A stretch of 14,649 nucleotides of DNA from NCBI GenBank assembly GCA_902795715.1, contig CADBME010000026.1, positions 1 to 14,649 of the forward strand, read 5' to 3'. Shown here one piece after another: positions 7,949 to 14,526 of the stretch. The position numbers were made by a program, and so were the translations under genes. The notes under the pieces were generated by a model. The model worked only from the letters and a program-made list of their open reading frames with translations. It was not told the DNA's origin and ran no database searches. This DNA is from an uncultured Lachnospiraceae bacterium (GTDB lineage Bacteria > Bacillota_A > Clostridia > Lachnospirales > Lachnospiraceae). Positions within the stretch are counted from its first letter, which is position 1. Each line of letters starts with the position of its first letter.

Positions 7949-7980
7949 ATTTCCCGGCCGGCTGGTCAGGAAATCCTTTT
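7949..7980 (+). terminator. Intrinsic terminator of the nusB-recN cluster
   Basis: ATTTCC (7949-7954) pairs with GGAAAT (7969-7974). After a C-A mismatch, GGCC (7956-7959) pairs with GGTC (7964-7967) around a GGCT tetraloop. The tail is CCTTTTAT, and its Ts abut the stop codon of the minus-strand gene. It is 17 bp after recN. The T tract is short, so efficiency is uncertain. Confidence 0.6.
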
Positions 7981-7981
7981 A

Positions 7982-8362
7982 TCATGGTTCTGAATGCTCG
8001 ATAGCATAATTCTTGACGGCTTCAAAGCTTTCCTTGCTGATGACATGCTCAATCTTGCAGGCGTCCTGTTCAGCCACTTCCGGGTCAACTCCCAGTTTGC
8101 TGAGAAAACAAGTCAGCAGCTGGTGACGCTCATAAATCATATCGGCAATTTCCTTGCCGGACTCTGTCAGGTAGATGAAGCCGGCATCGGTCACGGTGAT
8201 GTGGCCTTTTTCCCGTAGATTTTTCATGGCGATGCTGACACTGGACTTTTTGAAATCCATATAATTAGCGATATCTACAGACCGGACAACCGGTAATTTT
8301 TCACTCAGGATCAAAATGGTCTCGAGATAATTCTCGGCAGATTCGTTGTATTTTCCTTTCAT
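7982..8362 (-). CDS. DtxR/MntR-family metal-dependent transcriptional regulator
   Basis: This family represses metal uptake or activates metal export genes when Fe2+ or Mn2+ binds. At 126 aa it contains only the two core domains: the winged helix (about 5-68, with SVDIANYMDFKKSSVSIAMK as helix-turn-helix) and the dimerisation/metal domain (69-126). The SH3-like third domain of DtxR is absent, as in MntR. Likely metal ligands are Glu14, His80 (YERHQLL), Cys102, Glu105 and His106 (DACKIEHVIS). The Cys-Glu-His trio matches DtxR rather than MntR. The position of DtxR Met10/MntR Asp8 holds Asn11. The ATG is preceded by GAGGTG. It is divergent from the ABC exporter genes and has a promoter with an overlapping palindrome. 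Whether it senses iron or manganese cannot be decided. Confidence 0.9.
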   Translation of the reverse strand: MKGKYNESAENYLETILILSEKLPVVRSVDIANYMDFKKSSVSIAMKNLREKGHITVTDAGFIYLTESGKEIADMIYERHQLLTCFLSKLGVDPEVAEQDACKIEHVISKESFEAVKNYAIEHSEP

Positions 8363-8384
8363 AAGTATTCACCTCAGAATGCAA

Positions 8385-8404
8385 TATAATCATTAACGAT
8401 TATA
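8385..8404. promoter_or_regulatory. 20-bp palindrome overlapping the -10 box: candidate operator of the DtxR-like regulator
   Basis: On the minus strand the sequence is TATAATCGTTAATGATTATA. The two 10-base halves are inverted copies of each other with one mismatched position. It spans the -10 hexamer and the start region of the regulator promoter, where a bound repressor would block transcription. Autoregulation is common in this family, hence the assignment. It does not match the DtxR or MntR consensus I know, and AATGATTAT resembles part of a Fur box, so another metalloregulator could also bind. Confidence 0.6.
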
Positions 8405-8427
8405 ACATAGCAGGAAAATCATTTCAA
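8399..8427 (-). promoter_or_regulatory. Sigma-A-type promoter of the DtxR-like gene
   Basis: On the minus strand TTGAAA (8427-8422) is followed by a 17-bp spacer and a consensus TATAAT (8404-8399). The expected transcript would start near 8392, leaving a leader of about 30 nt before the ATG at 8362. The spacing is ideal and the -10 box is perfect. Confidence 0.75.
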
Positions 8428-8451
8428 CCATGACAGAGTCAGGCTTGTCTT

Positions 8452-8521
8452 TTGCATTAGCCTCCGGCTCGGTTATGAATAAGAGAAAGATTCCCGGAGA
8501 TGGTGTTTTACCCGCCGGGAA
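8452..8521 (+). promoter_or_regulatory. Weak promoter and leader hairpin ahead of the ABC exporter genes
   Basis: TTGCAT (8452-8457), a 16-bp spacer and TATGAA (8474-8479) form a weak promoter candidate. Downstream, TTCCCGG (8491-8497) is a perfect inverted repeat of CCGGGAA (8515-8521), with GGT 8502-8504 against ACC 8510-8512 nested inside. The right arm contains GGGAA, the only Shine-Dalgarno-like sequence before the ATGs at 8526 and 8532. The stem could therefore hide the ribosome-binding site. Both assignments are tentative. Confidence 0.3.
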
Positions 8522-8531
8522 AACGATGTAT

Positions 8532-10271
8532 ATGAAAAAGAAAAAACCATTACTATTCAAATATCTGGCTCGATATAAATCAGAGACTGTTTTAGCGCCC
8601 ACATTTAAAATGCTTGAGGCGCTATTTGAATTGTTCGTGCCCCTGGTGGTGGCTTCCATCATCGATCGGGGAATCCGCCAGCATGACCGGGGCTATGTCC
8701 TTTTGATGGCTCTGCTGATGCTTTTGCTGGCGGTAATCGGCCTGGTCTGCTCCATCACGGCCCAGTATTTTGCAGCCAAATCGGCTGTCGGATCCTGCAG
8801 CCTGATGAGGGAAGACCTCTTTTCCCATATCATGGGTCTGGATTATGCCGGTATTGACCGCATAGGGACATCCACCCTGCTGACAAGGATCAGCAGCGAT
8901 ATCAATCAGGTGCAAAACGGAATCAACCTGTCTTTGCGTCTCTTTCTTCGGTCTCCCTTTATCGTTTTCGGGGCCATGGTCATGGCCTTTACCATTGATC
9001 CGGGAATCACGGGCCTCTTTGCCGGAGCCATCCTTCTTCTTTTTCTGGTCGTCTTCGGAGTAATGTTTATCACCCACCCCATCTATCGGAAGATTCAGGG
9101 CAAGCTGGATGACATTCTGACCCGCACCCGGGAAAACCTTTCCGGTGTACGGGTGATCCGGGCCTTCCGCATGGAAGATGGGGAGGAGGAATCTTTCCGT
9201 AAGGATAATGATATCCTGACCCGTCTTCAGAAACTTGCGGGAAGGATTTCGGGCCTCATGAACCCCCTGACAACGGTCATCATCAATTATGCCATTATTC
9301 TGCTCATTTATGAAGGGGCGGTCAAGGTAGAGGCTTCCTTTCTTTCTCTGGGTCAGGTGGTGGCTCTCTATAATTACATGAGTCAGATTCTTGTAGAACT
9401 GATCAAGCTGGCCAACCTGATTGTCACGGTGACAAGGTCTATAGCCTGTTACAGCAGGCTGAAAGATGTTTTTGCCCAGGAAGCTTCCATCAGGGAAGGG
9501 GATAAAGACCAGGAAGAACTTACGGAAAATGCAGTGGAGTTCCGGAATGTTTCCTTCACTTATGAGAGAGGTGCCGACCGGGCCTTGTCTCATATCAGTT
9601 TTTGTGTAAAGCGGGGGGAAGTCATTGGAATCATCGGTGGAACCGGAGCCGGGAAATCCACATTGGTCCAGCTTATACCCAGATTTTATGATCCGGGAGA
9701 GGGCCAGGTGGTCTTATTTGGCCGATCCTGCAGGGAATGGTCAGAGAAGACCCTGACCGGCCTGGTTTCTGTTGTTCCCCAGAAGGCCCAGCTTTTCAGA
9801 GGAAGCATCCGTGACAATCTGACTCTGGGGGCCCCGGATGCCTCAGACCGGGAGATCGAAGAGGCTTTAAGGATATCCCAGGCAAAAGAATTTGTAGACA
9901 AGCTTCCGCAAGGCCTGGAATCAGAAGTTTCCCAGGGAGGAAAGAATTATTCCGGCGGTCAGAAACAGAGGCTGACCATAGCCCGGGCCCTGGTCAGGAG
10001 GTCGCCAATCCTGATTCTCGATGACAGCGCGTCGGCTCTGGATTACGCAACGGATGCAAAACTTAGAAAAGCTCTCAGGGAAATGGAAGGCCGGACTACT
10101 ATCTTTATTGTTTCCCAAAGGGCCTCAGCCGTAATGGGAAGCGACCGGATCCTGGTTCTCCACGATGGAAAACTGGTGGGACAGGGAAAGCACAGGGATC
10201 TCCTCGATCATTGTCAGATCTACCGGGAAATCTATGATTCTCAGACGGAGAAGGAGGGGGACGGATCATGA
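8532..10271 (+). CDS. ABC exporter subunit with degenerate ATP site (heterodimer partner 1)
   Basis: A half-transporter of the type IV multidrug/lipid exporter class, with an N-terminal six-helix membrane domain (about 15-305) and an ATPase domain (about 335-570). Seen: Walker A GGTGAGKS (369-376), Q-loop Gln417, signature YSGGQ (473-477) and Walker B ILILDD (493-498). Asp498 replaces the catalytic Glu, and Gln529 (SQRAS) replaces the switch His. This is the TM287/BmrC-like catalytically weak subunit. The start at 8532 (MKKKKPLLFKYL) matches family N-termini; 8526 is equally possible, and in-frame ATGs at 8430 and 8475 would add a non-conserved tail. It overlaps the next gene by ATGA. The substrate is unknown. 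The divergent metalloregulator suggests, but does not prove, metal-linked control. Confidence 0.93.
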   Translation: MKKKKPLLFKYLARYKSETVLAPTFKMLEALFELFVPLVVASIIDRGIRQHDRGYVLLMALLMLLLAVIGLVCSITAQYFAAKSAVGSCSLMREDLFSHIMGLDYAGIDRIGTSTLLTRISSDINQVQNGINLSLRLFLRSPFIVFGAMVMAFTIDPGITGLFAGAILLLFLVVFGVMFITHPIYRKIQGKLDDILTRTRENLSGVRVIRAFRMEDGEEESFRKDNDILTRLQKLAGRISGLMNPLTTVIINYAIILLIYEGAVKVEASFLSLGQVVALYNYMSQILVELIKLANLIVTVTRSIACYSRLKDVFAQEASIREGDKDQEELTENAVEFRNVSFTYERGADRALSHISFCVKRGEVIGIIGGTGAGKSTLVQLIPRFYDPGEGQVVLFGRSCREWSEKTLTGLVSVVPQKAQLFRGSIRDNLTLGAPDASDREIEEALRISQAKEFVDKLPQGLESEVSQGGKNYSGGQKQRLTIARALVRRSPILILDDSASALDYATDAKLRKALREMEGRTTIFIVSQRASAVMGSDRILVLHDGKLVGQGKHRDLLDHCQIYREIYDSQTEKEGDGS

Positions 10272-12022
10272 GAAAAGAAATTCTGAAAAAACTCTGGATC
10301 CGTCTGGCCAGGTACAGGATTCTCGTCGTCCTTTCCATTATCATGGCAGCGGTGACAGTGACAGGCACCCTCTATCTGCCCATCCTGATGGGCAATGCTA
10401 TTGACTGTATTCTGGGCAAGGGACGTGTGGATTTTGCTGCCATGAAACCTATCCTGACCAAGGCTGCCCTTGTGGTGGTGATTACAGCCTTTTCCCAGTG
10501 GATCATGAATGTCTGCAACAACCGGGTGACTTACCATATGACCCGGGATATACGCAACGAAGCCATGAAAAAAATCCTTGGTCTGCCCATTTCCTATATT
10601 GACGGGCACTCCTACGGGGATGTGGTAAGCCGGGTTATAACAGATGTGGACACATTTGCTGACGGTCTTCTGATGGGATTTACCCAGTTCTTTACCGGGA
10701 TCCTGACCATCTTCGCTACTTTATTTTTCATTTTTTCCATTCACCCGGCCATTGCCCTCCTTGTCGTGGGACTGACTCCTGTGTCACTCCTGGTGGCAAG
10801 ATTTATTGCCACTCACACCTACGATATGTTCCGGCTTCAGTCTGAAGCCAGAGGAGAACAGACGGCCCTGACGGAGGAAATGATCGAAGGAGAGAAGGTG
10901 GTAAAAGCCTTCGGCTATGAGGAAAAAGCCAAAGAACGCTTTCGGGAGATTAACGATAAGCTTTCGGCTTATTCCCTTCGGGCCATCTTTTTCTCATCCA
11001 TCACCAACCCGTCCACCCGCTTTGTCAACAGTCTGGTTTACGCCGGGGTGGCTCTCTGCGGAGCCTTGTCTGCCATAGGCGGCGGCCTGTCCGTCGGCAT
11101 GCTTACCTGCCTTCTGTCTTATGCAAACCAGTACACCAAACCTTTTAACGAGATTTCCGGCGTGGTAACGGAACTGCAGAATGCCATAGCCTGCGCAGGA
11201 AGGATCTTGGAGCTGGTGGAGGAAGAAGGGGAGACTCCCGATGTATCCTCCGGCCATGAGGGGCTGACCCGGGGCCATGTGGAATTAAGCCATGTCTGCT
11301 TTTCCTACCTGCCGGAAAAAAAGCTGATTGAAAACCTTAACCTTAGCGTTCAGCCCGGACAAAGAATCGCCATTGTAGGACCTACAGGCTGCGGGAAAAC
11401 AACTCTGATCAATCTCCTGATGCGTTTTTACGATGTGGACCGGGGTTCCATCCGGGTCGACGGCAGAGACATCCGGGAAATGACCAGGGAAAAACTCAGA
11501 GCTTCTTACGGGATGGTACTCCAGGATACCTGGATCCGGACCGGTACCATACGGGATAACATTTGTATGGGAAGACAGGGATACGGGGATGAAGAGATTA
11601 TAGAGGCAGCCAGAAAAGCCCACAGCTGGGAATTTATAAGAAAAATGCCCCGGGGACTTGACACGGTCATTTCCGAGGAAGACACCAGTATGAGTCAGGG
11701 ACAGAAACAGCTCCTCTGCATCAGCAGAGTCATGCTGGGGATTCCTCCCATGCTGATTCTTGATGAAGCAACCTCCTCCATAGACACCAGAACCGAGCAG
11801 AGGATTCAGGATGCCTTTGCCCGGCTTATGGAAGGAAGAACCAGCTTTATCGTAGCCCACCGCCTGTCCACCATTCAAAATGCCGATACCATTCTGGTCA
11901 TGCGGGACGGACAGATCGTGGAGCAGGGCAAACATAAGGAACTGTTGGCTGAAAAAGGATTTTATCACACCCTCTATTACAGCCAGTTTGATAATCAGTT
12001 TGACCAGGAAAAAACCTTGTAA
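10268..12022 (+). CDS. ABC exporter subunit with catalytic Walker B (heterodimer partner 2)
   Basis: The partner half-transporter, 584 aa: membrane domain about 15-305 with six hydrophobic segments, ATPase domain about 337-575. Seen: Walker A GPTGCGKT (371-378), Gln419, Walker B MLILDE with catalytic Glu500, and switch His531 (AHRLST). The signature is MSQGQ (475-479) instead of LSGGQ. In heterodimers such as TM287/TM288 this altered signature faces the degenerate Walker motifs of the partner, making one dead and one active ATP site, which is exactly the pattern here. The ATG overlaps the upstream stop in ATGA, with AGGAGGGG upstream, so 1:1 translation-coupled synthesis is likely. The C-terminus GFYHTLYYSQF is typical of the subgroup. 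The substrate is not predictable. Confidence 0.94.
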   Translation: MRKEILKKLWIRLARYRILVVLSIIMAAVTVTGTLYLPILMGNAIDCILGKGRVDFAAMKPILTKAALVVVITAFSQWIMNVCNNRVTYHMTRDIRNEAMKKILGLPISYIDGHSYGDVVSRVITDVDTFADGLLMGFTQFFTGILTIFATLFFIFSIHPAIALLVVGLTPVSLLVARFIATHTYDMFRLQSEARGEQTALTEEMIEGEKVVKAFGYEEKAKERFREINDKLSAYSLRAIFFSSITNPSTRFVNSLVYAGVALCGALSAIGGGLSVGMLTCLLSYANQYTKPFNEISGVVTELQNAIACAGRILELVEEEGETPDVSSGHEGLTRGHVELSHVCFSYLPEKKLIENLNLSVQPGQRIAIVGPTGCGKTTLINLLMRFYDVDRGSIRVDGRDIREMTREKLRASYGMVLQDTWIRTGTIRDNICMGRQGYGDEEIIEAARKAHSWEFIRKMPRGLDTVISEEDTSMSQGQKQLLCISRVMLGIPPMLILDEATSSIDTRTEQRIQDAFARLMEGRTSFIVAHRLSTIQNADTILVMRDGQIVEQGKHKELLAEKGFYHTLYYSQFDNQFDQEKTL

Positions 12023-12045
12023 GATAAATCGTTATCAGTTATACT
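12018..12045 (+). promoter_or_regulatory. Candidate promoter of the flavodiiron gene
   Basis: TTGTAA (12018-12023), overlapping the exporter stop codon, is followed by a 16-bp spacer and TATACT (12040-12045). The dyad GATAA-4-TTATC (12023-12036) lies in the spacer. A separate promoter would explain why this gene, 68 bp after the exporter, has codon use suggesting high expression. No terminator is seen between them, so read-through is also possible. Confidence 0.4.
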
Positions 12046-12090
12046 TTTAGAGGTAAATATATTCCATATGATTTGTAAGAGGTGAAAAAA

Positions 12091-13245
12091 ATGACAAAGG
12101 TAAGCAAAGATGTTTTTTATGTTGGTGTAAATGATCATGGTATCGATCTTTTTGAAGGACAGTACATCGTACCCAACGGTATGGCCTACAATTCTTATGT
12201 TGTGATCGACGACCAGATCACGGTATTTGATACCGTTGACCGGAATTTCGGAGATCAGTGGCTGGAGAATCTGGCAGAAGTACTCGGTGACCGCAAACCG
12301 GACTATCTGGTCGTCCAGCATATGGAGCCGGACCACTCCGCCAATATCGCCAGGTTTGCCGAGGCCTATCCCCAGGCAACAATCGTCGGCAATACGAAAA
12401 CATTTACATATATCAAACAGTTCTTCGGCACCGATTACGCAGACCGCCGTCTTCTGGTCAAATCCGGAGAAAGCCTGACAACCGGAAGCCACACCTTTAC
12501 CTTCGTATTTGCCCCCATGGTCCACTGGCCGGAAGTCATGCTCACCTATGACAGCACGGACAAGATCCTTTTCTCAGCAGACGCATTCGGCAAATTCGGC
12601 GCCCTCGACGTGGAAGAAGACTGGGCCTGCGAAGCACGCCGTTACTACATCGGAATCGTAGGCATGTACGGCCCCATGGTACAGAAGGTCTTAAAACAGG
12701 CAGCCGGCCTGGACATTCAAATTATCTGCCCCCTTCACGGACCCATCCTCACCGAGAACCTGGGATACTATCTGGACCTCTACAACACCTGGTCATCCTA
12801 CGGAGTAGAAAGCGAAGGAACCATGATTGCCTACACATCCGTATACGGACATACCAAAGCCGCAGTAGAACTCCTGGCAGAAAAACTTAAAGAAGCAGGC
12901 TGTCCCAAAGTAGCAGTCAACGACCTGGCAAGGGAAGACATGGCAGAATGCGTAGAAGACGCATTCCGCTACGGGAACATCGTCCTGGCAACCACAACCT
13001 ACAACGGAGACATCTTCCCCTTCATGCGTGAATTCATCGCAGACCTGACAGAACGCAAATTCCAGAACCGCAAGATCGGCATTATCGAAAACGGAACCTG
13101 GGCACCCGCCGCTGCCAAGGTAATCAAAGCCGCATTTGAAAAAAGCAAGAACGTAACGATAGCTGAACCGGTAGTAACCATCCGTTCAGCCCTCAGCGAA
13201 GAAAACGTAAAGGAAATCGAAGCCCTGGCCAAAGAAATGGCATAG
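12091..13245 (+). CDS. fprA: A-type flavoprotein (flavodiiron protein), O2/NO reductase family
   Basis: Flavodiiron proteins reduce O2 to water and/or NO to N2O in the cytoplasm of anaerobes, fed by rubredoxin or similar donors. At 384 aa it is the minimal two-domain form. A metallo-beta-lactamase-like domain (about 1-243) carries the complete diiron ligand set: His77, Glu79, Asp81 and His82 (QHMEPDHS), His145 (MVHWPE), Asp164 (SADAFG) and His216 (CPLHGP). The flavodoxin domain (about 245-384) carries the FMN phosphate loop TSVYGHT (249-255) and TTTYNGD (301-307). The ATG at 12091 has GAGGTG six bases upstream; the GTG at 12082 lies within that site and is rejected as start. Codon use shifts toward C- and A-ending codons after about the first 100 codons. 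Whether O2 or NO is preferred is not visible. Confidence 0.95.
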   Translation: MTKVSKDVFYVGVNDHGIDLFEGQYIVPNGMAYNSYVVIDDQITVFDTVDRNFGDQWLENLAEVLGDRKPDYLVVQHMEPDHSANIARFAEAYPQATIVGNTKTFTYIKQFFGTDYADRRLLVKSGESLTTGSHTFTFVFAPMVHWPEVMLTYDSTDKILFSADAFGKFGALDVEEDWACEARRYYIGIVGMYGPMVQKVLKQAAGLDIQIICPLHGPILTENLGYYLDLYNTWSSYGVESEGTMIAYTSVYGHTKAAVELLAEKLKEAGCPKVAVNDLAREDMAECVEDAFRYGNIVLATTTYNGDIFPFMREFIADLTERKFQNRKIGIIENGTWAPAAAKVIKAAFEKSKNVTIAEPVVTIRSALSEENVKEIEALAKEMA

Positions 13246-13277
13246 TGGGACAGTGGGGACGTTTCATATTGTCCCAC
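13245..13277. repeat. REP-like palindrome directly after the flavodiiron gene
   Basis: GTGGGACA (13245-13252) is a perfect inverted repeat of TGTCCCAC (13270-13277), with GTGGGGACGTTTCATAT between. It starts on the last base of the fprA stop codon. Its G-rich head and imperfect hairpin resemble REP elements mobilised by REP-associated tyrosine transposases. No transposase is present in the window and no other full copy was seen. Confidence 0.5.
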
Positions 13278-13308
13278 ATTGATAATACTTTAACGAGTTT
13301 TTATTTAC

Positions 13309-13367
13309 GACGTCAGGGACAGAGGATTGTCAATGCAAATCCTCTGCCCCTGACGTCTGTTTTTTTT
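13309..13367 (+). terminator. Strong intrinsic terminator downstream of the flavodiiron gene
   Basis: GACGTCAGGGACAGAGGATT (13309-13328) pairs with 13338-13357 over 20 positions with a single A-C mismatch and a 9-base loop. It is followed by TG and eight Ts (13360-13367). This is the most convincing terminator in the window. The stem is unusually long for a plain terminator and shares GGGACAGNGG with the palindrome at 13245, so it may itself derive from a repeat. Confidence 0.85.
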
Positions 13368-13394
13368 CAGAGCCTGCATGTCATTCCCTGCACC

Positions 13395-13649
13395 AGGTTT
13401 GATTTTACATTTATCCCCGCTTTATCCCGGAAGGTCGCAACCCCAACATCATACTATGTCAATATGATGATCGCATGGTATTTTGCCACAGCCCTGGCCA
13501 GGCAGTACGATACCATGCTACCTTATGTAGAAGATAAGCGCCTGGACGACTGGTGTCATAACATGACCATCCGGAAATGTGTGGAGAGTTACCTGATTTC
13601 GAAAGACCTGAAAGATTATCTGAGAACATTTCGGATTAAGAAAAGATAA
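13395..13649 (+). pseudogene. 5'-truncated remnant of an AlkD-like DNA alkylation repair gene
   Basis: The frame ending at 13649 encodes YYVNMMIAWYFATALARQYD followed by LPYVEDKRLDDWCHNMTIRK and LISKDLKDYLRTFRIKK. I recognise this as the C-terminal helical repeats of the AlkD/HEAT-like DNA alkylation repair family, in the form common in Lachnospiraceae. Intact members are about 230 aa; only about 85 codons are left. Recognisable similarity begins around 13395, shortly after the terminator T tract. The frame upstream runs through the terminator and the REP-like repeat from a GTG overlapping the fprA stop, which is not a credible start. The first in-frame ATG (13464) lies inside a conserved helix and has no ribosome-binding site. 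It is probably not expressed. The family assignment is from memory of the motif, not a search. Confidence 0.7.
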
Positions 13650-13685
13650 AGCAGGAGTCAAAGACCATGGAAAGGACAAGGATCA

Positions 13686-14474
13686 ATGAAAGAAATAAGA
13701 ATCAAAGCCATATTTTTCGATGTGGACGGGACTCTGGTCTCCCACACCATCAATGACATTCCTTCCGGTACTCTGCAGGCCCTGGATCAGCTTCGCAAGA
13801 AGGGGATTCTGGTATTCATAGCCACCGGAAGGCATATCTCAGAGCTGGAGCAGATGCCCCTTCACCATGCTCCTTTTGATGGCTACGTGACCCAGACGGG
13901 GCAGATCTGTTATGACGGAAATTTTCACCCCATCTATGAAGAGCCCTTAAACAGGAAAGACACCGAGATTCTGATTCAGACCTTTCGGGAAAAAAAGTTA
14001 CCCATCGCCCTGATTGGCAGGACGACTTACTATATCAATTATCTGGATGATAACGTAAAGGGTGTTCTCGATTCCATCAACACTCCTTATCCGGAAGTCA
14101 GAGACTATCAGGGAGAGGATCTTTTTGGAGCCAGTATCTATCCCTATGGGAAGGAAGAGGAGAGCAGAGAACTTTTCGCTCAGCTGAAGGGTTGCAAGGA
14201 ATCCTCCTGGCACGACAGAGCCTCGGACATTATCCTGAAAGAAGGGGGTAAAGTCAGAGGCATAGAGAAAGTGATGGAATACTTCGGACTGGACAGGAGC
14301 GAGATCATGGCTTTCGGAGATGAGGACAACGATGTGGAAATGATCGGTTTTGCCGGAATCGGTGTTGCCATGGGTAACGGAACCAGGGAAGCCAAAGCGG
14401 CCGCGGATTACGTGACCGCCTCCGTGGATGAGGACGGGATTCGAAAAGCGTTGCGGCATTTTGGAATATTGTGA
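13686..14474 (+). CDS. Cof-type HAD-superfamily phosphatase
   Basis: A 262-aa cytoplasmic phosphatase of the HAD superfamily, Cof (IIB cap) group, whose members hydrolyse sugar phosphates, nucleotide phosphates or similar small molecules. Motif I is FFDVDGTLV with nucleophile Asp12 and acid Asp14. Motif II is the Thr of IATGR (45-49). Motif III is probably Lys189 in GGKVRGIEKV. Motif IV is GDEDND (211-216), which binds Mg2+. The cap domain lies between, about residues 80-185. The ATG has AAAGGA and AAGGA upstream. It stands alone behind the alkD remnant, with no operon partner in the window. The substrate cannot be predicted from sequence. Confidence 0.93.
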   Translation: MKEIRIKAIFFDVDGTLVSHTINDIPSGTLQALDQLRKKGILVFIATGRHISELEQMPLHHAPFDGYVTQTGQICYDGNFHPIYEEPLNRKDTEILIQTFREKKLPIALIGRTTYYINYLDDNVKGVLDSINTPYPEVRDYQGEDLFGASIYPYGKEEESRELFAQLKGCKESSWHDRASDIILKEGGKVRGIEKVMEYFGLDRSEIMAFGDEDNDVEMIGFAGIGVAMGNGTREAKAAADYVTASVDEDGIRKALRHFGIL

Positions 14475-14526
14475 TGCCTTGCAATTACAGGTTTGTGGTG
14501 CTGAAGCGCCCGGCCGCTCACAATCC

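Noticed and set aside
8385..8404. Reading the palindrome as a Fur or PerR box
   Set aside because: Only one half resembles a Fur box, and the spacing does not match the PerR consensus; the adjacent DtxR-like gene is the simpler explanation.
8622..9593. 323-codon open frame antisense to the first ABC subunit gene
   Set aside because: It is rich in Gln, His, Gly and Lys, as expected from antisense of a hydrophobic membrane domain. No domain, start site or promoter supports it.
11285..11968. 227-codon open frame antisense to the ATPase domain of the second ABC subunit
   Set aside because: It is antisense to Walker and signature motifs, with no independent coding evidence.
13245..13394. Start of the AlkD-remnant frame as a full 134-codon gene beginning with GTG at 13245
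   Set aside because: The GTG overlaps the fprA stop and lies in a repeat. The frame then crosses a strong terminator, and the translated part before 13395 has no family similarity.
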